A stretch of 52,934 nucleotides of DNA from CAYRVF01 sp964427535 (GTDB lineage: Bacteria; Chloroflexota; Ktedonobacteria; Ktedonobacterales; JADMIN01), in NCBI GenBank assembly GCA_964427535.1, contig CAYRVF010000016.1:1-52934 (forward strand). The letters are read 5' to 3'. The translations under genes and the position numbers were made by a program. Of the stretch, positions 44,281 to 52,435 are shown piece by piece. Under the pieces are notes generated by a model, which made no database searches, was not told where the DNA came from, and saw only the letters and a list, made by a program, of their open reading frames with translations. Within the stretch, counting starts at the first letter, position 1. Every line of letters starts with the position of its first letter.

Positions 44281-45183
44281 TTACTCTGCCGCCACTGGTG
44301 CAACCTGCTCCTGCTCGGTCTGCGCGGGAGCCGCTGGCTGCTCGGCCTGTGGGGCAGCCGCTGGCTGCTCGGCCTCCGCGGCGGGCGCCGCAGCGGCCTC
44401 GGCTCCTGGCTCCTGGCCGAACTCCTCGAGTGCCACCGTCGCGACACCAGCGCGCTGCTCGCGTGCCTCGTCGCGGTCCTTCGACTGCGCCGCCTCGTGC
44501 TGCCGCCGGCCTTCGAGCGCCGCCTCAGCAACCTTGGAGGCGAGCAGGCGTACCGCGCGAATGGCGTCGTCATTCGCCGGAATCGGATAGTCCATCTCGT
44601 CCGGGTCGGTGTTCGTATCCGCAAGCGCGATCACCGGAATCTCCAGCCGCCGCGCCTCCAGCACCGCCGTATGCTCTTTCTTCGTGTCGATCACGAAGAT
44701 GGCTGCGGGCAGGCGCCGCATGTTGCGGATACCACCGAGCGTGCGCTCCAGCCGGTCCAACTCATCCTGCAGATGCTGGGCTTCCTTCTTCGGCAGACGC
44801 TCGAACTCGCCATTCTCCTTGCGCTCTTCGAGGTCCTTCATATACCGGATACGCGACTGAATGGTCTGGAAGTTCGTCAGCATGCCGCCCAGCCAGCGCT
44901 GGTTCACGTAGAACTGCCCGCTGCGCTCGGCCTCTTCCCGCACGGCGTCCTGCGCCTGCTTCTTGGTGCCGACGAACAGAATCTGCTCGCCATTCGCCGT
45001 CAGCTGCGTGATGTACGCGGCGGCCGCGTTCAGCCGTGTGACCGTCTGCTGCAGATCGAGAATGTGAATGCCATTCCGATCGGCGAAGATGAATGGACGC
45101 ATCTTCGGGTTCCAGCGCCGAGTCTGGTGTCCGAAGTGAACGCCGGCCTCCAACAATTGTTTCATCGATGCCACATTTGCCAC
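44281..45183 (-). CDS. rpsB: Ribosomal protein S2 with a low-complexity C-terminal tail
   Basis: The 300-residue S2 protein of the small ribosomal subunit. Diagnostic blocks are LLEAGVHFGHQTRRWNPKM near the N-terminus, IQSRIRYMKDLEER and IFVIDTKKEHTAVLEARRL. The core ends near residue 226; the last ~70 residues are an Ala/Glu/Pro/Gln-rich extension with an exact duplicated segment. A TTG at 45192 also starts the frame; the GTG at 45183 has GGGAGG at 11 nt and the TTG only 2 nt after it, so I prefer the GTG. It heads the rpsB-tsf-pyrH-frr-uppS-cdsA block and has a strong promoter with a leader of about 150 nt. Confidence 0.94.
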   Translation of the reverse strand: MANVASMKQLLEAGVHFGHQTRRWNPKMRPFIFADRNGIHILDLQQTVTRLNAAAAYITQLTANGEQILFVGTKKQAQDAVREEAERSGQFYVNQRWLGGMLTNFQTIQSRIRYMKDLEERKENGEFERLPKKEAQHLQDELDRLERTLGGIRNMRRLPAAIFVIDTKKEHTAVLEARRLEIPVIALADTNTDPDEMDYPIPANDDAIRAVRLLASKVAEAALEGRRQHEAAQSKDRDEAREQRAGVATVALEEFGQEPGAEAAAAPAAEAEQPAAAPQAEQPAAPAQTEQEQVAPVAAE

Positions 45184-45235
45184 AGTCTTCAAATCCTCCC
45201 TTGTGTGCGTTTGCCCTCCGCTCTCCTTTTATCCG

Positions 45236-45267
45236 CCTGGGAAGCACGGTGCCGTCACCGCGCCAGG
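45236..45267 (-). promoter_or_regulatory. Stem-loop in the rpsB leader
   Basis: CCTGG/CCAGG outer arms and a CGGTG/CACCG inner stem form a bulged hairpin within the ~150-nt rpsB leader, about 30 nt before the Shine-Dalgarno sequence. S2 is known to repress its own message in E. coli, so an autoregulatory site is a reasonable but unproven guess. Confidence 0.35.
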
Positions 45268-45344
45268 GATCCCAACGACGTCAGAGAGCGTGCGAGTTAG
45301 CTGTCGGTCGTATCCACGGCGCAAACCGCGGAAACTACCACCTC

Positions 45345-45373
45345 AGTGTACCATATGTACCCCTCTGTTTCAA
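45345..45373 (-). promoter_or_regulatory. Strong promoter of rpsB operon
   Basis: On the minus strand, TTGAAA (45373-45368) and TACACT (45350-45345) are separated by exactly 17 nt, with TGG just before the -10 (extended -10). Transcription should start near 45338, giving a leader of about 155 nt. This is the best sigma-70-type promoter in the window. Confidence 0.7.
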
Positions 45374-45542
45374 TTGCGCATGACCGCGCACGGCCGTGGT
45401 CTCTGCCGGCGGACACAGCCATGGGACCGCACGCCGCGTAACCTGATTCGCGGAGAGTTACGCGACGTGACACATCAGGTCAGCCAAATGGTACGCCTTT
45501 TGCAGACTGGCGAAGAAACGTCGTCGCAGAAGGAGGAGTGCT

Positions 45543-47261
45543 ATGGCGCTTGACAATACCCCGGACGCATCTGAGCCGGCCACTCCGCAGCTCCACATCG
45601 AGCGTGGAACGCAAGTGCTGGCTTCTGATGGCGCAAGCATTGGCACCGTACATCAGATCGTTATGGACCGTGATACGGGCGTATTGCGCTCACTCGTCGT
45701 GAAAAGCGCTGAGGACGGGCGCGAATATGAGATCGCGACTGACTACGTCGAGCCAAGCAGAGACGCGGGTGCCGTTCGTCTGACTTCCGGCGGCCGCCGT
45801 GTGTTCAACAACGCGGACATCGCGAAGCCCTACGTTCCAGAGCAGTATGTGCCTGTAGAGGAAGAAGAGGCCGTCGATCATGACATCGCGGCCCGCGAAA
45901 CGATCGAGACCAAGCAGCCTGTCGTAACGGACATTGAGCAGGATGCGGCAACCGTCATGCTGCCGCCGCAAGAGCCCGGCACGCAAACACAGGGCGAACA
46001 GACCTCGCCGCCAGATCACGCGGCTGCGAGCCCAGCGGCGGCGCCCTCCGGTCAGACTGTGCCGCCCGAGCCAGCGCCCGCGCTCGCATCTATCGTGGCC
46101 GACGACATAAGCGGCGAAGGCGTACCCGTCGCGGAAGCCGGACCCGACAGCGGACAGGAGACCACGCTGGACGCCGCGACGACGCCGCTGCCATCGGAAG
46201 GTGTTGCGGTCATCGTACCCGCCATGGCGCTGCCACCTATCCTCCTTGTGGAGGGCACGGCTCCAGCGAGCCTGAGTCCTACGCCGGAATCAACGCTCAG
46301 CCCGGTGCCCGATGGGGGCCATCCGTTCTCGAAGGCGGACATCAGCGATATCATGGCTTCGATCGCGAGTGCGGGGCAGCCCGGCGCGATTGTTCCCACC
46401 AGTACCGAGCTTCCGGCGAGGGGAGAGACATCGCCGTCATCCACCGTGCAGCCCGCGGCGCTCTACAGTCCTGAGGACGAGCCGACGCCTGCACTGCCCC
46501 GGCCGTTGCTTATCGGCATCGGCGCCCTCGCGCTGACCGGCGGCATCGTTCTGTTCGTCATTCTGCGCGCGCGGCGCCAACGCCAGCGGACGCTCCTCGA
46601 CCGCGTCAACGCCAGGGCCGACGACATGACCACGAACGTCATCCTGGGTGCGGGCGCTCTCTCGCGCAATCTGAGCAAGGCGACGAAAAACGTAACATCG
46701 ACCGCGCAAACGCTCGCCGGAACGGCGGCGACGCGCGCGAGCGAACTGTCACAACGAGGCCAGGCCCTCGCGGCACAGGGCCGAGACCTCGCCACGACAC
46801 GCGCCGGCGACCTGACTACGCGGAGCGCGGACCTCGCCACCCTCGCTGCTCGCGCGAAAGAACTGGCGGCGGCACGTGCTGGCGATCTCGCGAAGCAGGG
46901 CCAGACGCTGACCCAACAGACCAAGGATACGGCGGCGAGCGCCACATCCTCACTGCGCGATGCGGCCGCAAAAGCGCAGCCCAGCCTGGGCAGCCGGTTC
47001 GCCTGGTTCCGGCGCGGCGCCCAGGCGGGCAGCGCGGCCCAGTCGCTCGCCGACGCCGCGCTCGCGGCAGCCAACGAACCTGGCAGCCAGGCGATGGAAC
47101 CCGCGCCCATCGGGAACGGCTACGCTAGCGCTGGCCAGGTGGAGGCTCCAGAAGAAGTGGTAACGGTGGGTCCAGAGCGGATACGGCTGAAACTGCCGTT
47201 CGGCCGCTATCGGCTGCAGCCGCTCACAGACGACGGTGATTCAGAGAACGACGACGACTAA
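45543..47261 (+). CDS. PRC-barrel, single-pass membrane protein with helical repeats
   Basis: A 572-residue protein of unknown function. Residues about 16-90 form a PRC-barrel-like domain (HIERGTQVLASDGASIGTVHQIVMDRDTG then EYEIATDYVEP). Residues about 100-315 are a disordered Pro/Ala/Glu/Thr linker. A membrane helix lies at about 320-343, followed by RARRQRQR. Residues about 360-470 contain degenerate 11-14-residue helical repeats rich in Ala/Thr/Gln (such as RGQALAAQGRDLATTRAGDL), resembling LEA/apolipoprotein-type amphipathic helices. The last ~60 residues are acidic. AGAAGGAGGAG precedes the ATG. Its stop codon overlaps that of the convergent aldehyde dehydrogenase gene. A membrane-envelope or stress role is only a guess. 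Confidence 0.75.
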   Translation: MALDNTPDASEPATPQLHIERGTQVLASDGASIGTVHQIVMDRDTGVLRSLVVKSAEDGREYEIATDYVEPSRDAGAVRLTSGGRRVFNNADIAKPYVPEQYVPVEEEEAVDHDIAARETIETKQPVVTDIEQDAATVMLPPQEPGTQTQGEQTSPPDHAAASPAAAPSGQTVPPEPAPALASIVADDISGEGVPVAEAGPDSGQETTLDAATTPLPSEGVAVIVPAMALPPILLVEGTAPASLSPTPESTLSPVPDGGHPFSKADISDIMASIASAGQPGAIVPTSTELPARGETSPSSTVQPAALYSPEDEPTPALPRPLLIGIGALALTGGIVLFVILRARRQRQRTLLDRVNARADDMTTNVILGAGALSRNLSKATKNVTSTAQTLAGTAATRASELSQRGQALAAQGRDLATTRAGDLTTRSADLATLAARAKELAAARAGDLAKQGQTLTQQTKDTAASATSSLRDAAAKAQPSLGSRFAWFRRGAQAGSAAQSLADAALAAANEPGSQAMEPAPIGNGYASAGQVEAPEEVVTVGPERIRLKLPFGRYRLQPLTDDGDSENDDD

Positions 47262-48769
47262 CCAATCGAAGGATACGAGACGAAGACCGTTTTGATCTCG
47301 CTGAACTCCTCGACGGCCTTGTGGCCGAGCTCGCGGTGGCCGTTGCCGCTCTGCTTCGTTCCTCCGAAGGGCAGATGCGGCTCGGCCCCCGTTGTGCCGG
47401 CATTGATGTAGACAAGGCCCGCGTTGATATCACGCATCGCCCGGAAGACTGTCCGCGCATTCTCTGTGAAGATCGAGCACGACAGACCGTAGATCGTCGA
47501 GTTGGCGACGCGAATCGCCTCGTCGTAGTCCGCCACCGGCAGAATCGTCACGAACGGGCCGAAGACTTCCTCCTGGGCGATGCGCATATCGGCGGTCGCG
47601 TCGGTGAAGATCGTCGGCGCGTAGAACGCTCCGCCCGCGAGCTCACCCTCGGTCAGCGGTTCCCCGCCGGTCAGCAGACGCGCGCCTTCCGCCTTGCCGA
47701 CCTCGGTGTACTCGTGAACGGCGCGCACGCGACCGGTGTTCACCAGCGGCCCCATGTCGGTTTCCGCCAGCAGCCCATCGCCCACGCGCAGCTTCTTCGC
47801 CGCCGCCACGAGCTTCTCGCCGAACGCATCAGCGACCTTCTTGTGGACGATGACGCGGCTCGTCGCGGTGCAGCGCTGGCCGGTCGTGCCGAAGCCCGCC
47901 CAGGCGACAGCCTTCACGGCTTCATCCAGATTAGCGTCGTCCATCACGATGACGGCGTTCTTCCCGCCAAGCTCCAGTGTGCAGCGGCGCAGGTCACGCC
48001 CGCACAGCTCCGCGACGCGCTTGCCGACCTCAGTCGAACCGGTCAGCGAGATCATCGACACCCGTGAGTCGGTTACGAGCGCGTCACCCAGTGTGCCGCC
48101 CGGCCCCGTCACCAGATTCAGCACCCCCTTGGGCAAGCCCGCCTCTTCGAGGATCGAGACGAGGTTGACGGCTGAGAGTGGCGTGTCGCTGGCGGGTTTG
48201 AGCACGACGGTGTTCCCGGCGAGCAGCGCGGGGAAGGTCTTCCACGCGGGAATCGCCATCGGGAAGTTCCACGGCGTGATAATGCCGACGACCCCGAGCG
48301 GCTGGCGTAGTGTCAGGCACACCTTGTCGGGCAGGGCGGATGGCACAGTCTCACCCTCAGCTCGGCGTCCCTCCCCGGCGACGAACTTGCCAAAGTCGAT
48401 CGCCGTCTGCACGTCGCCGATAGTTTCGCGCAGGGGCTTGCCCATCTCGCGCGTCATCTGCCGCGCGAGCTCTTCCTGGCGCTGTTCGAGCAGGAGCGCC
48501 GCCCGCAGGATGATCTCGCCACGCTCCGGTGCGGTCATCGCGCGCCAGACAGGAAACGCATCCTGTGCCGCCCGGATGGCCGCGTCTACGTCTTCCGCAG
48601 TGGAGCGCTGGAACAGGCCCACGACCTCGCTCGTCCGTGCGGGATTCGTATTCTTGAACGTCTCGCCCGAGACGGAGGGACGCCACTCGCCGCCGATATA
48701 GTTGAGGTAGGTCCGGTGTTCAGAGGTCGCGGAAGCGGCTGCCCCCGTCGATGATGTCGTCGTCGTCAT
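47258..48769 (-). CDS. NAD(P)-dependent aldehyde dehydrogenase
   Basis: A 503-residue ALDH-superfamily enzyme oxidising an aldehyde to the acid. It has the catalytic Cys300 in GTTGQRCTATSR, the general base Glu266 in LELGGKNAVIV, the cofactor motif SLTGSTEVGK, the N-terminal domain with PWNFPMAIPAWKTFPALLAGNTVVLKP, and the C-terminal FGGTKQSGNGHRELG. It resembles semialdehyde dehydrogenases of the succinic or 2-oxoglutarate semialdehyde type, but the substrate is not fixed by the sequence. The ATG at 48769 (MTTTTSSTG) has AAGGAGAG about 6 nt upstream; the longer frame is unsupported. Its TAG overlaps the TAA of the PRC-barrel gene on the other strand. A TGCTATACT extended -10 (minus strand, 48841-48849) may drive it. 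Confidence 0.9.
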   Translation of the reverse strand: MTTTTSSTGAAASATSEHRTYLNYIGGEWRPSVSGETFKNTNPARTSEVVGLFQRSTAEDVDAAIRAAQDAFPVWRAMTAPERGEIILRAALLLEQRQEELARQMTREMGKPLRETIGDVQTAIDFGKFVAGEGRRAEGETVPSALPDKVCLTLRQPLGVVGIITPWNFPMAIPAWKTFPALLAGNTVVLKPASDTPLSAVNLVSILEEAGLPKGVLNLVTGPGGTLGDALVTDSRVSMISLTGSTEVGKRVAELCGRDLRRCTLELGGKNAVIVMDDANLDEAVKAVAWAGFGTTGQRCTATSRVIVHKKVADAFGEKLVAAAKKLRVGDGLLAETDMGPLVNTGRVRAVHEYTEVGKAEGARLLTGGEPLTEGELAGGAFYAPTIFTDATADMRIAQEEVFGPFVTILPVADYDEAIRVANSTIYGLSCSIFTENARTVFRAMRDINAGLVYINAGTTGAEPHLPFGGTKQSGNGHRELGHKAVEEFSEIKTVFVSYPSIG

Positions 48770-48944
48770 CTTGAACTCTCCTTTGAGCGACACTCCGTCG
48801 CGGCCTGATCTGGTGCCTTGTGTTAGGCGCACACCGCCAAAGTATAGCACGCCGAGCACCGCTGACCTAGTCACTCCGCTCACTTGTTCTCTTGCCGCTG
48901 CAGTCAGCAGATGTAGCGTATCCCAGCCACCACGACACGCCATA

Positions 48945-48975
48945 TTGTCACGCACCGTCCGCACTCCAGTACAAT
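48945..48975 (+). promoter_or_regulatory. Possible promoter of the M20 peptidase gene
   Basis: TTGTCA (48945-48950) and TACAAT (48970-48975) lie 19 nt apart, slightly long for a sigma-70 spacer. Transcription would start near 48982, about 73 nt before the ATG. Confidence 0.35.
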
Positions 48976-49054
48976 GGGGAACACGCCACATCCGCGACAC
49001 TCGGCACTTTCACTCGTGCCGGTCACGCTCGCCTTACTCGAAAGGAGCACTCTC

Positions 49055-50212
49055 ATGGAAAGCCCGCTGCTTACTGCCGCCGAACACTACGTCACCGCCT
49101 TCCTCGACGACCTGCGGACGCTGGTCGATATCGACTCGGGCTCCTATACCGTCGAGGGCATAGAAGAAGTGGCGGCGTTCCTGCGGCCACGGTTCCAGGA
49201 GCTGGGCTGCGAGGTGGAGCTGCACCAGGGAGAGACGCTCGGGCCGAACCTCGTCGCGCGCCGTCGTGGCAGCGGACATGGGTGTGTCCTTCTGGTCGGC
49301 CACATGGACACGGTCTTCCCTGATGGCGAGGCCAAGCGGCGTCCGTTCGCCATTCGTGAGGGGCGTGCGCACGGGCCGGGCGTCTTCGACATGAAGAGCG
49401 GGCTGCTCGTCGCCCAGTACGCCCTGCGTCTGCTCAACGACGCCGGAGAGTCGCCGTACGAGGAGCTGATCTGCGTCTTCAACGCCGACGAAGAAATCGG
49501 CTCGCCCGAGAGCACGCCGTTGATCGAGGAGCTGGCGCGCCAGGCGGATATCGCGCTGGTCTTCGAGCCAACCTCGCGCATGTCGCGTGTCACCTCGTCG
49601 CGAAAAGGTGTGGGTAACTTCACGCTGGAGGTCACCGGCCTCTCGGCGCACGCGGGCGTCGAGCCGAAGCGCGGCCGCAACGCGATTCTGGAGCTGGCCC
49701 ATCGTATCATCGCGCTCCAGGCGCTCAACGGCACCATCGACGGTGTGACGCTGAACGTCGGCGTCGTCCAGGGCGGCGAGCGGCCCAACGTGGTGCCCGA
49801 CAAGGCCTCCGTCCGCATCGACATCCGCGCTGCCGACGAACAGGGCGTGCGCCGCATCGAGACGGCACTGCGCCAGATCGCCGATGCTGAGCCGGTGGTT
49901 CCCGATACGACAACTCGGCTGACAGGCGGCATGAATCACATGCCCTTCACACAGAGCGAGGCCAGCTCACGCCTGCTGGAGCGGGCGAATGAAGTTGCGC
50001 ACACGCTCGGCTTCGAGCTTCATGGCGAGCCGACGGGGGGCGCATCGGACGGCAACACGACCGCCGCCCTCGGCCTGCCCACGCTCGACGGCATGGGACT
50101 CGTCGGCGCGCTCTCGCACAACCCCGGCGAGTACGTGGAGATCGACTCCATCGCCCCGCGGGTCGCGCTGCTCGCCGGCCTACTCCGCGAGCTGAACGAG
50201 CGGCCGGTGTAG
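49055..50212 (+). CDS. M20-family metallopeptidase (carboxypeptidase G2-like)
   Basis: A 385-residue zinc peptidase with two domains. The metal ligands and catalytic residues are in GHMDTVFPDGEA (His83), HGPGVFDMKSG (Asp112) and VFNADEEIGSPES (Glu146-Glu147), then FEPT, and the final His in LSHNPGEYVEIDS. The lid domain around residues 180-290 contains KGVGNFTLEVTGLSAHAG and GGERPNVVPDKASVRIDIRA. It resembles CPG2-type enzymes that cleave C-terminal Glu from folates or peptides, or N-acyl amino acids. AAGGAGC lies about 7 nt before the ATG at 49055; the upstream frame is excluded. A GC-rich hairpin follows its stop. Confidence 0.9.
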   Translation: MESPLLTAAEHYVTAFLDDLRTLVDIDSGSYTVEGIEEVAAFLRPRFQELGCEVELHQGETLGPNLVARRRGSGHGCVLLVGHMDTVFPDGEAKRRPFAIREGRAHGPGVFDMKSGLLVAQYALRLLNDAGESPYEELICVFNADEEIGSPESTPLIEELARQADIALVFEPTSRMSRVTSSRKGVGNFTLEVTGLSAHAGVEPKRGRNAILELAHRIIALQALNGTIDGVTLNVGVVQGGERPNVVPDKASVRIDIRAADEQGVRRIETALRQIADAEPVVPDTTTRLTGGMNHMPFTQSEASSRLLERANEVAHTLGFELHGEPTGGASDGNTTAALGLPTLDGMGLVGALSHNPGEYVEIDSIAPRVALLAGLLRELNERPV

Positions 50213-50231
50213 GGAGCACCTAACCCCCTAC

Positions 50232-50253
50232 CCCCTTCCCTCGAGGGAAGGGG
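50232..50253 (+). terminator. GC-rich palindromic hairpin after the M20 gene
   Basis: A 22-bp palindrome (CCCCTTCCC, TCGA, GGGAAGGGG) starts 20 nt beyond the stop. There is no T-run. It forms the first part of the composite element whose second part is at 50321-50340. Confidence 0.5.
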
Positions 50254-50320
50254 TCGTGAGACAGGCTGAGAGGTGTAAGGGCATCGTCCGAGCGATGTCG
50301 GGCCGGAAAGCTCTTTGTAT

Positions 50321-50340
50321 GGGCGAGGTATGCCCCGCCC
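50321..50340. repeat. Degenerate GC palindrome (composite intergenic repeat, copy 2)
   Basis: GGGCGAGGTA-TGCCCCGCCC pairs with only one true mismatch and one G-U. It matches the palindrome at 28513-28532 and follows a hairpin and a GAGCG-containing spacer in the same order. Confidence 0.45.
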
Positions 50341-50402
50341 GCTTCCTCGCCACTCGCAAATATCCCTGACCAACGGCTCCAACTATGTGGGCCAGACACG
50401 AC

Positions 50403-50437
50403 ATAGCCCCCTTCCCGACATGGGGAAGGGGGCTATT
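50403..50437. terminator. Bidirectional hairpin between convergent genes
   Basis: A long near-perfect stem ATAGCCCCCCTTCCC with GGGAAGGGGGCTAT (one bulged C) is followed by TTT. It sits between the convergent M20 and DUF4870-like genes, so it can serve both. Confidence 0.6.
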
Positions 50438-50472
50438 TGGACGGCGGTGGCTGTCTCGTCGCGCGGGAGGGC

Positions 50473-50856
50473 CTAGACGTAGCGCTTCTGGCGCGGACCG
50501 ACGAAGATCGTGTGCGGGCTCATGTAGGCCAACACCATCAGGCCGATCCAAGCGATGAACCAGACCACGCCGAGCACAAAGCCCAGCAGGCCGAAGCCAA
50601 GGCCAAACAGCCAGCCGATCAAGATGATGTGCCCGAGCAGGCCACCAATCGCGTGAACGAGCCACGTGACGATGCTCAGTGTGCCGAACACGAGGATTGA
50701 CTGCTTGGCATGCCGCCGCACGTTCGGGTTGCGCTCCACCAGCAGAAAGATCAGCCCTGTGACCCAGCCGAAGAGATACGTCAGCACGCGCTCCCAGCGC
50801 TCGGGGATACCCAGCGTCGTGTGACTCTCAATCTGGCGCTGGTTATAGTTGTACAT
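50473..50856 (-). CDS. DUF4870/Tic20-like membrane protein
   Basis: A 127-residue membrane protein from the ATG at 50856. It begins with a short soluble stretch (MYNYNQRQIESHTTLGIPERWER) and has about three hydrophobic helices. FLLVERNPNVRRHAKQSILVF is the family signature, with IGLMVLAYMSPH near the end. Members are small integral membrane proteins of unknown function related to Tic20-like proteins. An ATG at 50862 precedes by two codons, but GGGAGGG is 8 nt from the ATG at 50856 and only 2 nt from the other. It converges with the M20 gene and diverges from the aminotransferase gene. Confidence 0.8.
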   Translation of the reverse strand: MYNYNQRQIESHTTLGIPERWERVLTYLFGWVTGLIFLLVERNPNVRRHAKQSILVFGTLSIVTWLVHAIGGLLGHIILIGWLFGLGFGLLGFVLGVVWFIAWIGLMVLAYMSPHTIFVGPRQKRYV

Positions 50857-51033
50857 GCTCATACCCTCCCAAAATTGGTGCCTTCAAGTGATCGACGCCG
50901 TCCGCCGCCATATTCTGAAGCGTCAGCGCGTCTGGCATTTCCGCCCTCGCACACCTGAATACGGACCGTATGCGGCGCGAGTTGTACGCCGGTGAGGCCA
51001 GTTCTGTCGCAAACCTGTCGCGCCAAGAGGATG

Positions 51034-51042
51034 TGCTATCAT
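51034..51042 (+). promoter_or_regulatory. Candidate extended -10 promoter of the aminotransferase gene
   Basis: TGCTATCAT gives TGn plus TATCAT (51037-51042). The -35 position is poor. The leader would be about 109 nt. The remainder of the 301-nt gap to the DUF4870-like gene holds no other clear element. Confidence 0.35.
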
Positions 51043-51157
51043 TGAGTAACGATGCGGGCAGGCGCAGCAGTGTCCGGCCAGGAGAGACGCCCGCGCGGCA
51101 CCGATTACGTCCTCGGCACACGACCGATCGAGTGAGAACAGCATGAGGGAGCCAACG

Positions 51158-52333
51158 ATGGAGGGTCTGGTCGGACGCGAGGTGCTCTCACAGCGCGTAC
51201 GGGCAATCAAGCCGTCAGGCATTCGCCGATTCTTCGATATCGCCGCCACGATGCCCGATGTCATCTCGCTCGGCGTCGGCGAGCCAGATTTCGTGACCCC
51301 CGACCACATCCGCCAGGCAGGCATCGCCTCCATCGAAGCAGGCATGACGCAGTACACTTCCAACTGGGGCATCCTCACGCTGCGCGAGGCTATCGCCGAG
51401 ATGATCGAGCGCCGCTACGGCGTCCGATACGACCCCAGGGATGAGGTGCTGGTGACGGTCGGCGTGAGCGAGGCCATCGACGCGACGCTGCGAGCGATCC
51501 TCGATCCCGGCGATGAGGTGATCGTGCCCGACCCCGGCTACGTCGCCTACGAGGCCGACGTGACCCTCGCTGGCGGGAAGGTCGTTCCAGTGCCCACGTG
51601 CGTGGAGGACAGCTTCGAGGTGAAGGCCGCCGCCATCGCCACCGCCGTCACGCCGCGCAGCAAGGTCATCCTGCTGGGCAACCCAAACAATCCGACTGGG
51701 GCCGTGATCGCTCGCCCTGAGCTGGAGAAGATCGCCCAGATCGCACAGCGTGATGACCTCTACGTCGTGACCGACGAGGTGTATAGCAGGCTGGTCTACG
51801 GCGTCGAGCACACCTCCATCGCGTCGCTGCCAGGCATGAAGGACCGCACGATCCTCGTCGATGGCTTCTCGAAGGCGTACGCGATGACTGGCTGGCGCGT
51901 TGGGTACATCTGCGCGCCGCGCCACATCCTCGAAGGCGTGGTGAAGGTCCATCAGTACGCCATCATGTGCGCGGCCACCATGAGCCAGGCCGCCGCACTC
52001 GAAGCAGTGCGCAACGGCGAGGACGACGTGCGCGCGATGGTCGCCAGCTACGACAGTCGCCGCGCGCTGTTCGTCTCGGGCCTCAACGCGATCGGCCTCG
52101 CGTGTTACGAGCCGCACGGTGCCTTCTACGCCTTCCCCTCGATCGCCTCCACCGGCATGACGTCGGACGAGTTCGCCGAGCGCCTGCTCGAAGAGGAGCA
52201 TGTCGCCGTCGTACCGGGCAGCGCTTTTGGCGACGCGGGCGAGGGATTCATCCGCTGCACGTACTGTACCGCCCGCGAGAAGCTCGAAGACGCACTCGTG
52301 CGTATGGGCCGGTTCGTGCGAAAGTATGCATAA
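51158..52333 (+). CDS. PLP-dependent class I aminotransferase (aspartate/aromatic family)
   Basis: A 391-residue fold-type I aminotransferase. VISLGVGEPDFVTP is the N-terminal arm, SNWGILTLREAIAEM follows, and GNPNNPTGAV carries the Asn that contacts PLP. TDEVYSRLVYG holds the Asp pairing with the pyridine nitrogen, and the PLP lysine is in DGFSKAYAMTGWRVGY. The C-terminal domain ends FIRCTYCTAREKLEDAL. It could be aspartate aminotransferase or an N-acetylornithine/LL-DAP-type enzyme; the sequence alone does not tell. The ATG at 51158 has GAGGGAG about 6 nt upstream and is preferred to the ATG at 51143. It is followed by gatB 102 nt later. Confidence 0.9.
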   Translation: MEGLVGREVLSQRVRAIKPSGIRRFFDIAATMPDVISLGVGEPDFVTPDHIRQAGIASIEAGMTQYTSNWGILTLREAIAEMIERRYGVRYDPRDEVLVTVGVSEAIDATLRAILDPGDEVIVPDPGYVAYEADVTLAGGKVVPVPTCVEDSFEVKAAAIATAVTPRSKVILLGNPNNPTGAVIARPELEKIAQIAQRDDLYVVTDEVYSRLVYGVEHTSIASLPGMKDRTILVDGFSKAYAMTGWRVGYICAPRHILEGVVKVHQYAIMCAATMSQAAALEAVRNGEDDVRAMVASYDSRRALFVSGLNAIGLACYEPHGAFYAFPSIASTGMTSDEFAERLLEEEHVAVVPGSAFGDAGEGFIRCTYCTAREKLEDALVRMGRFVRKYA

Positions 52334-52435
52334 AGATCGTCTTCATCGCCGCGTCGACAGGAGGAGTGGGCCACATCGCCACTCCGTATCCCGCGGTGCT
52401 GGAGCTAGAAGTTCAGCCACATTCCGGGGGCAGAG

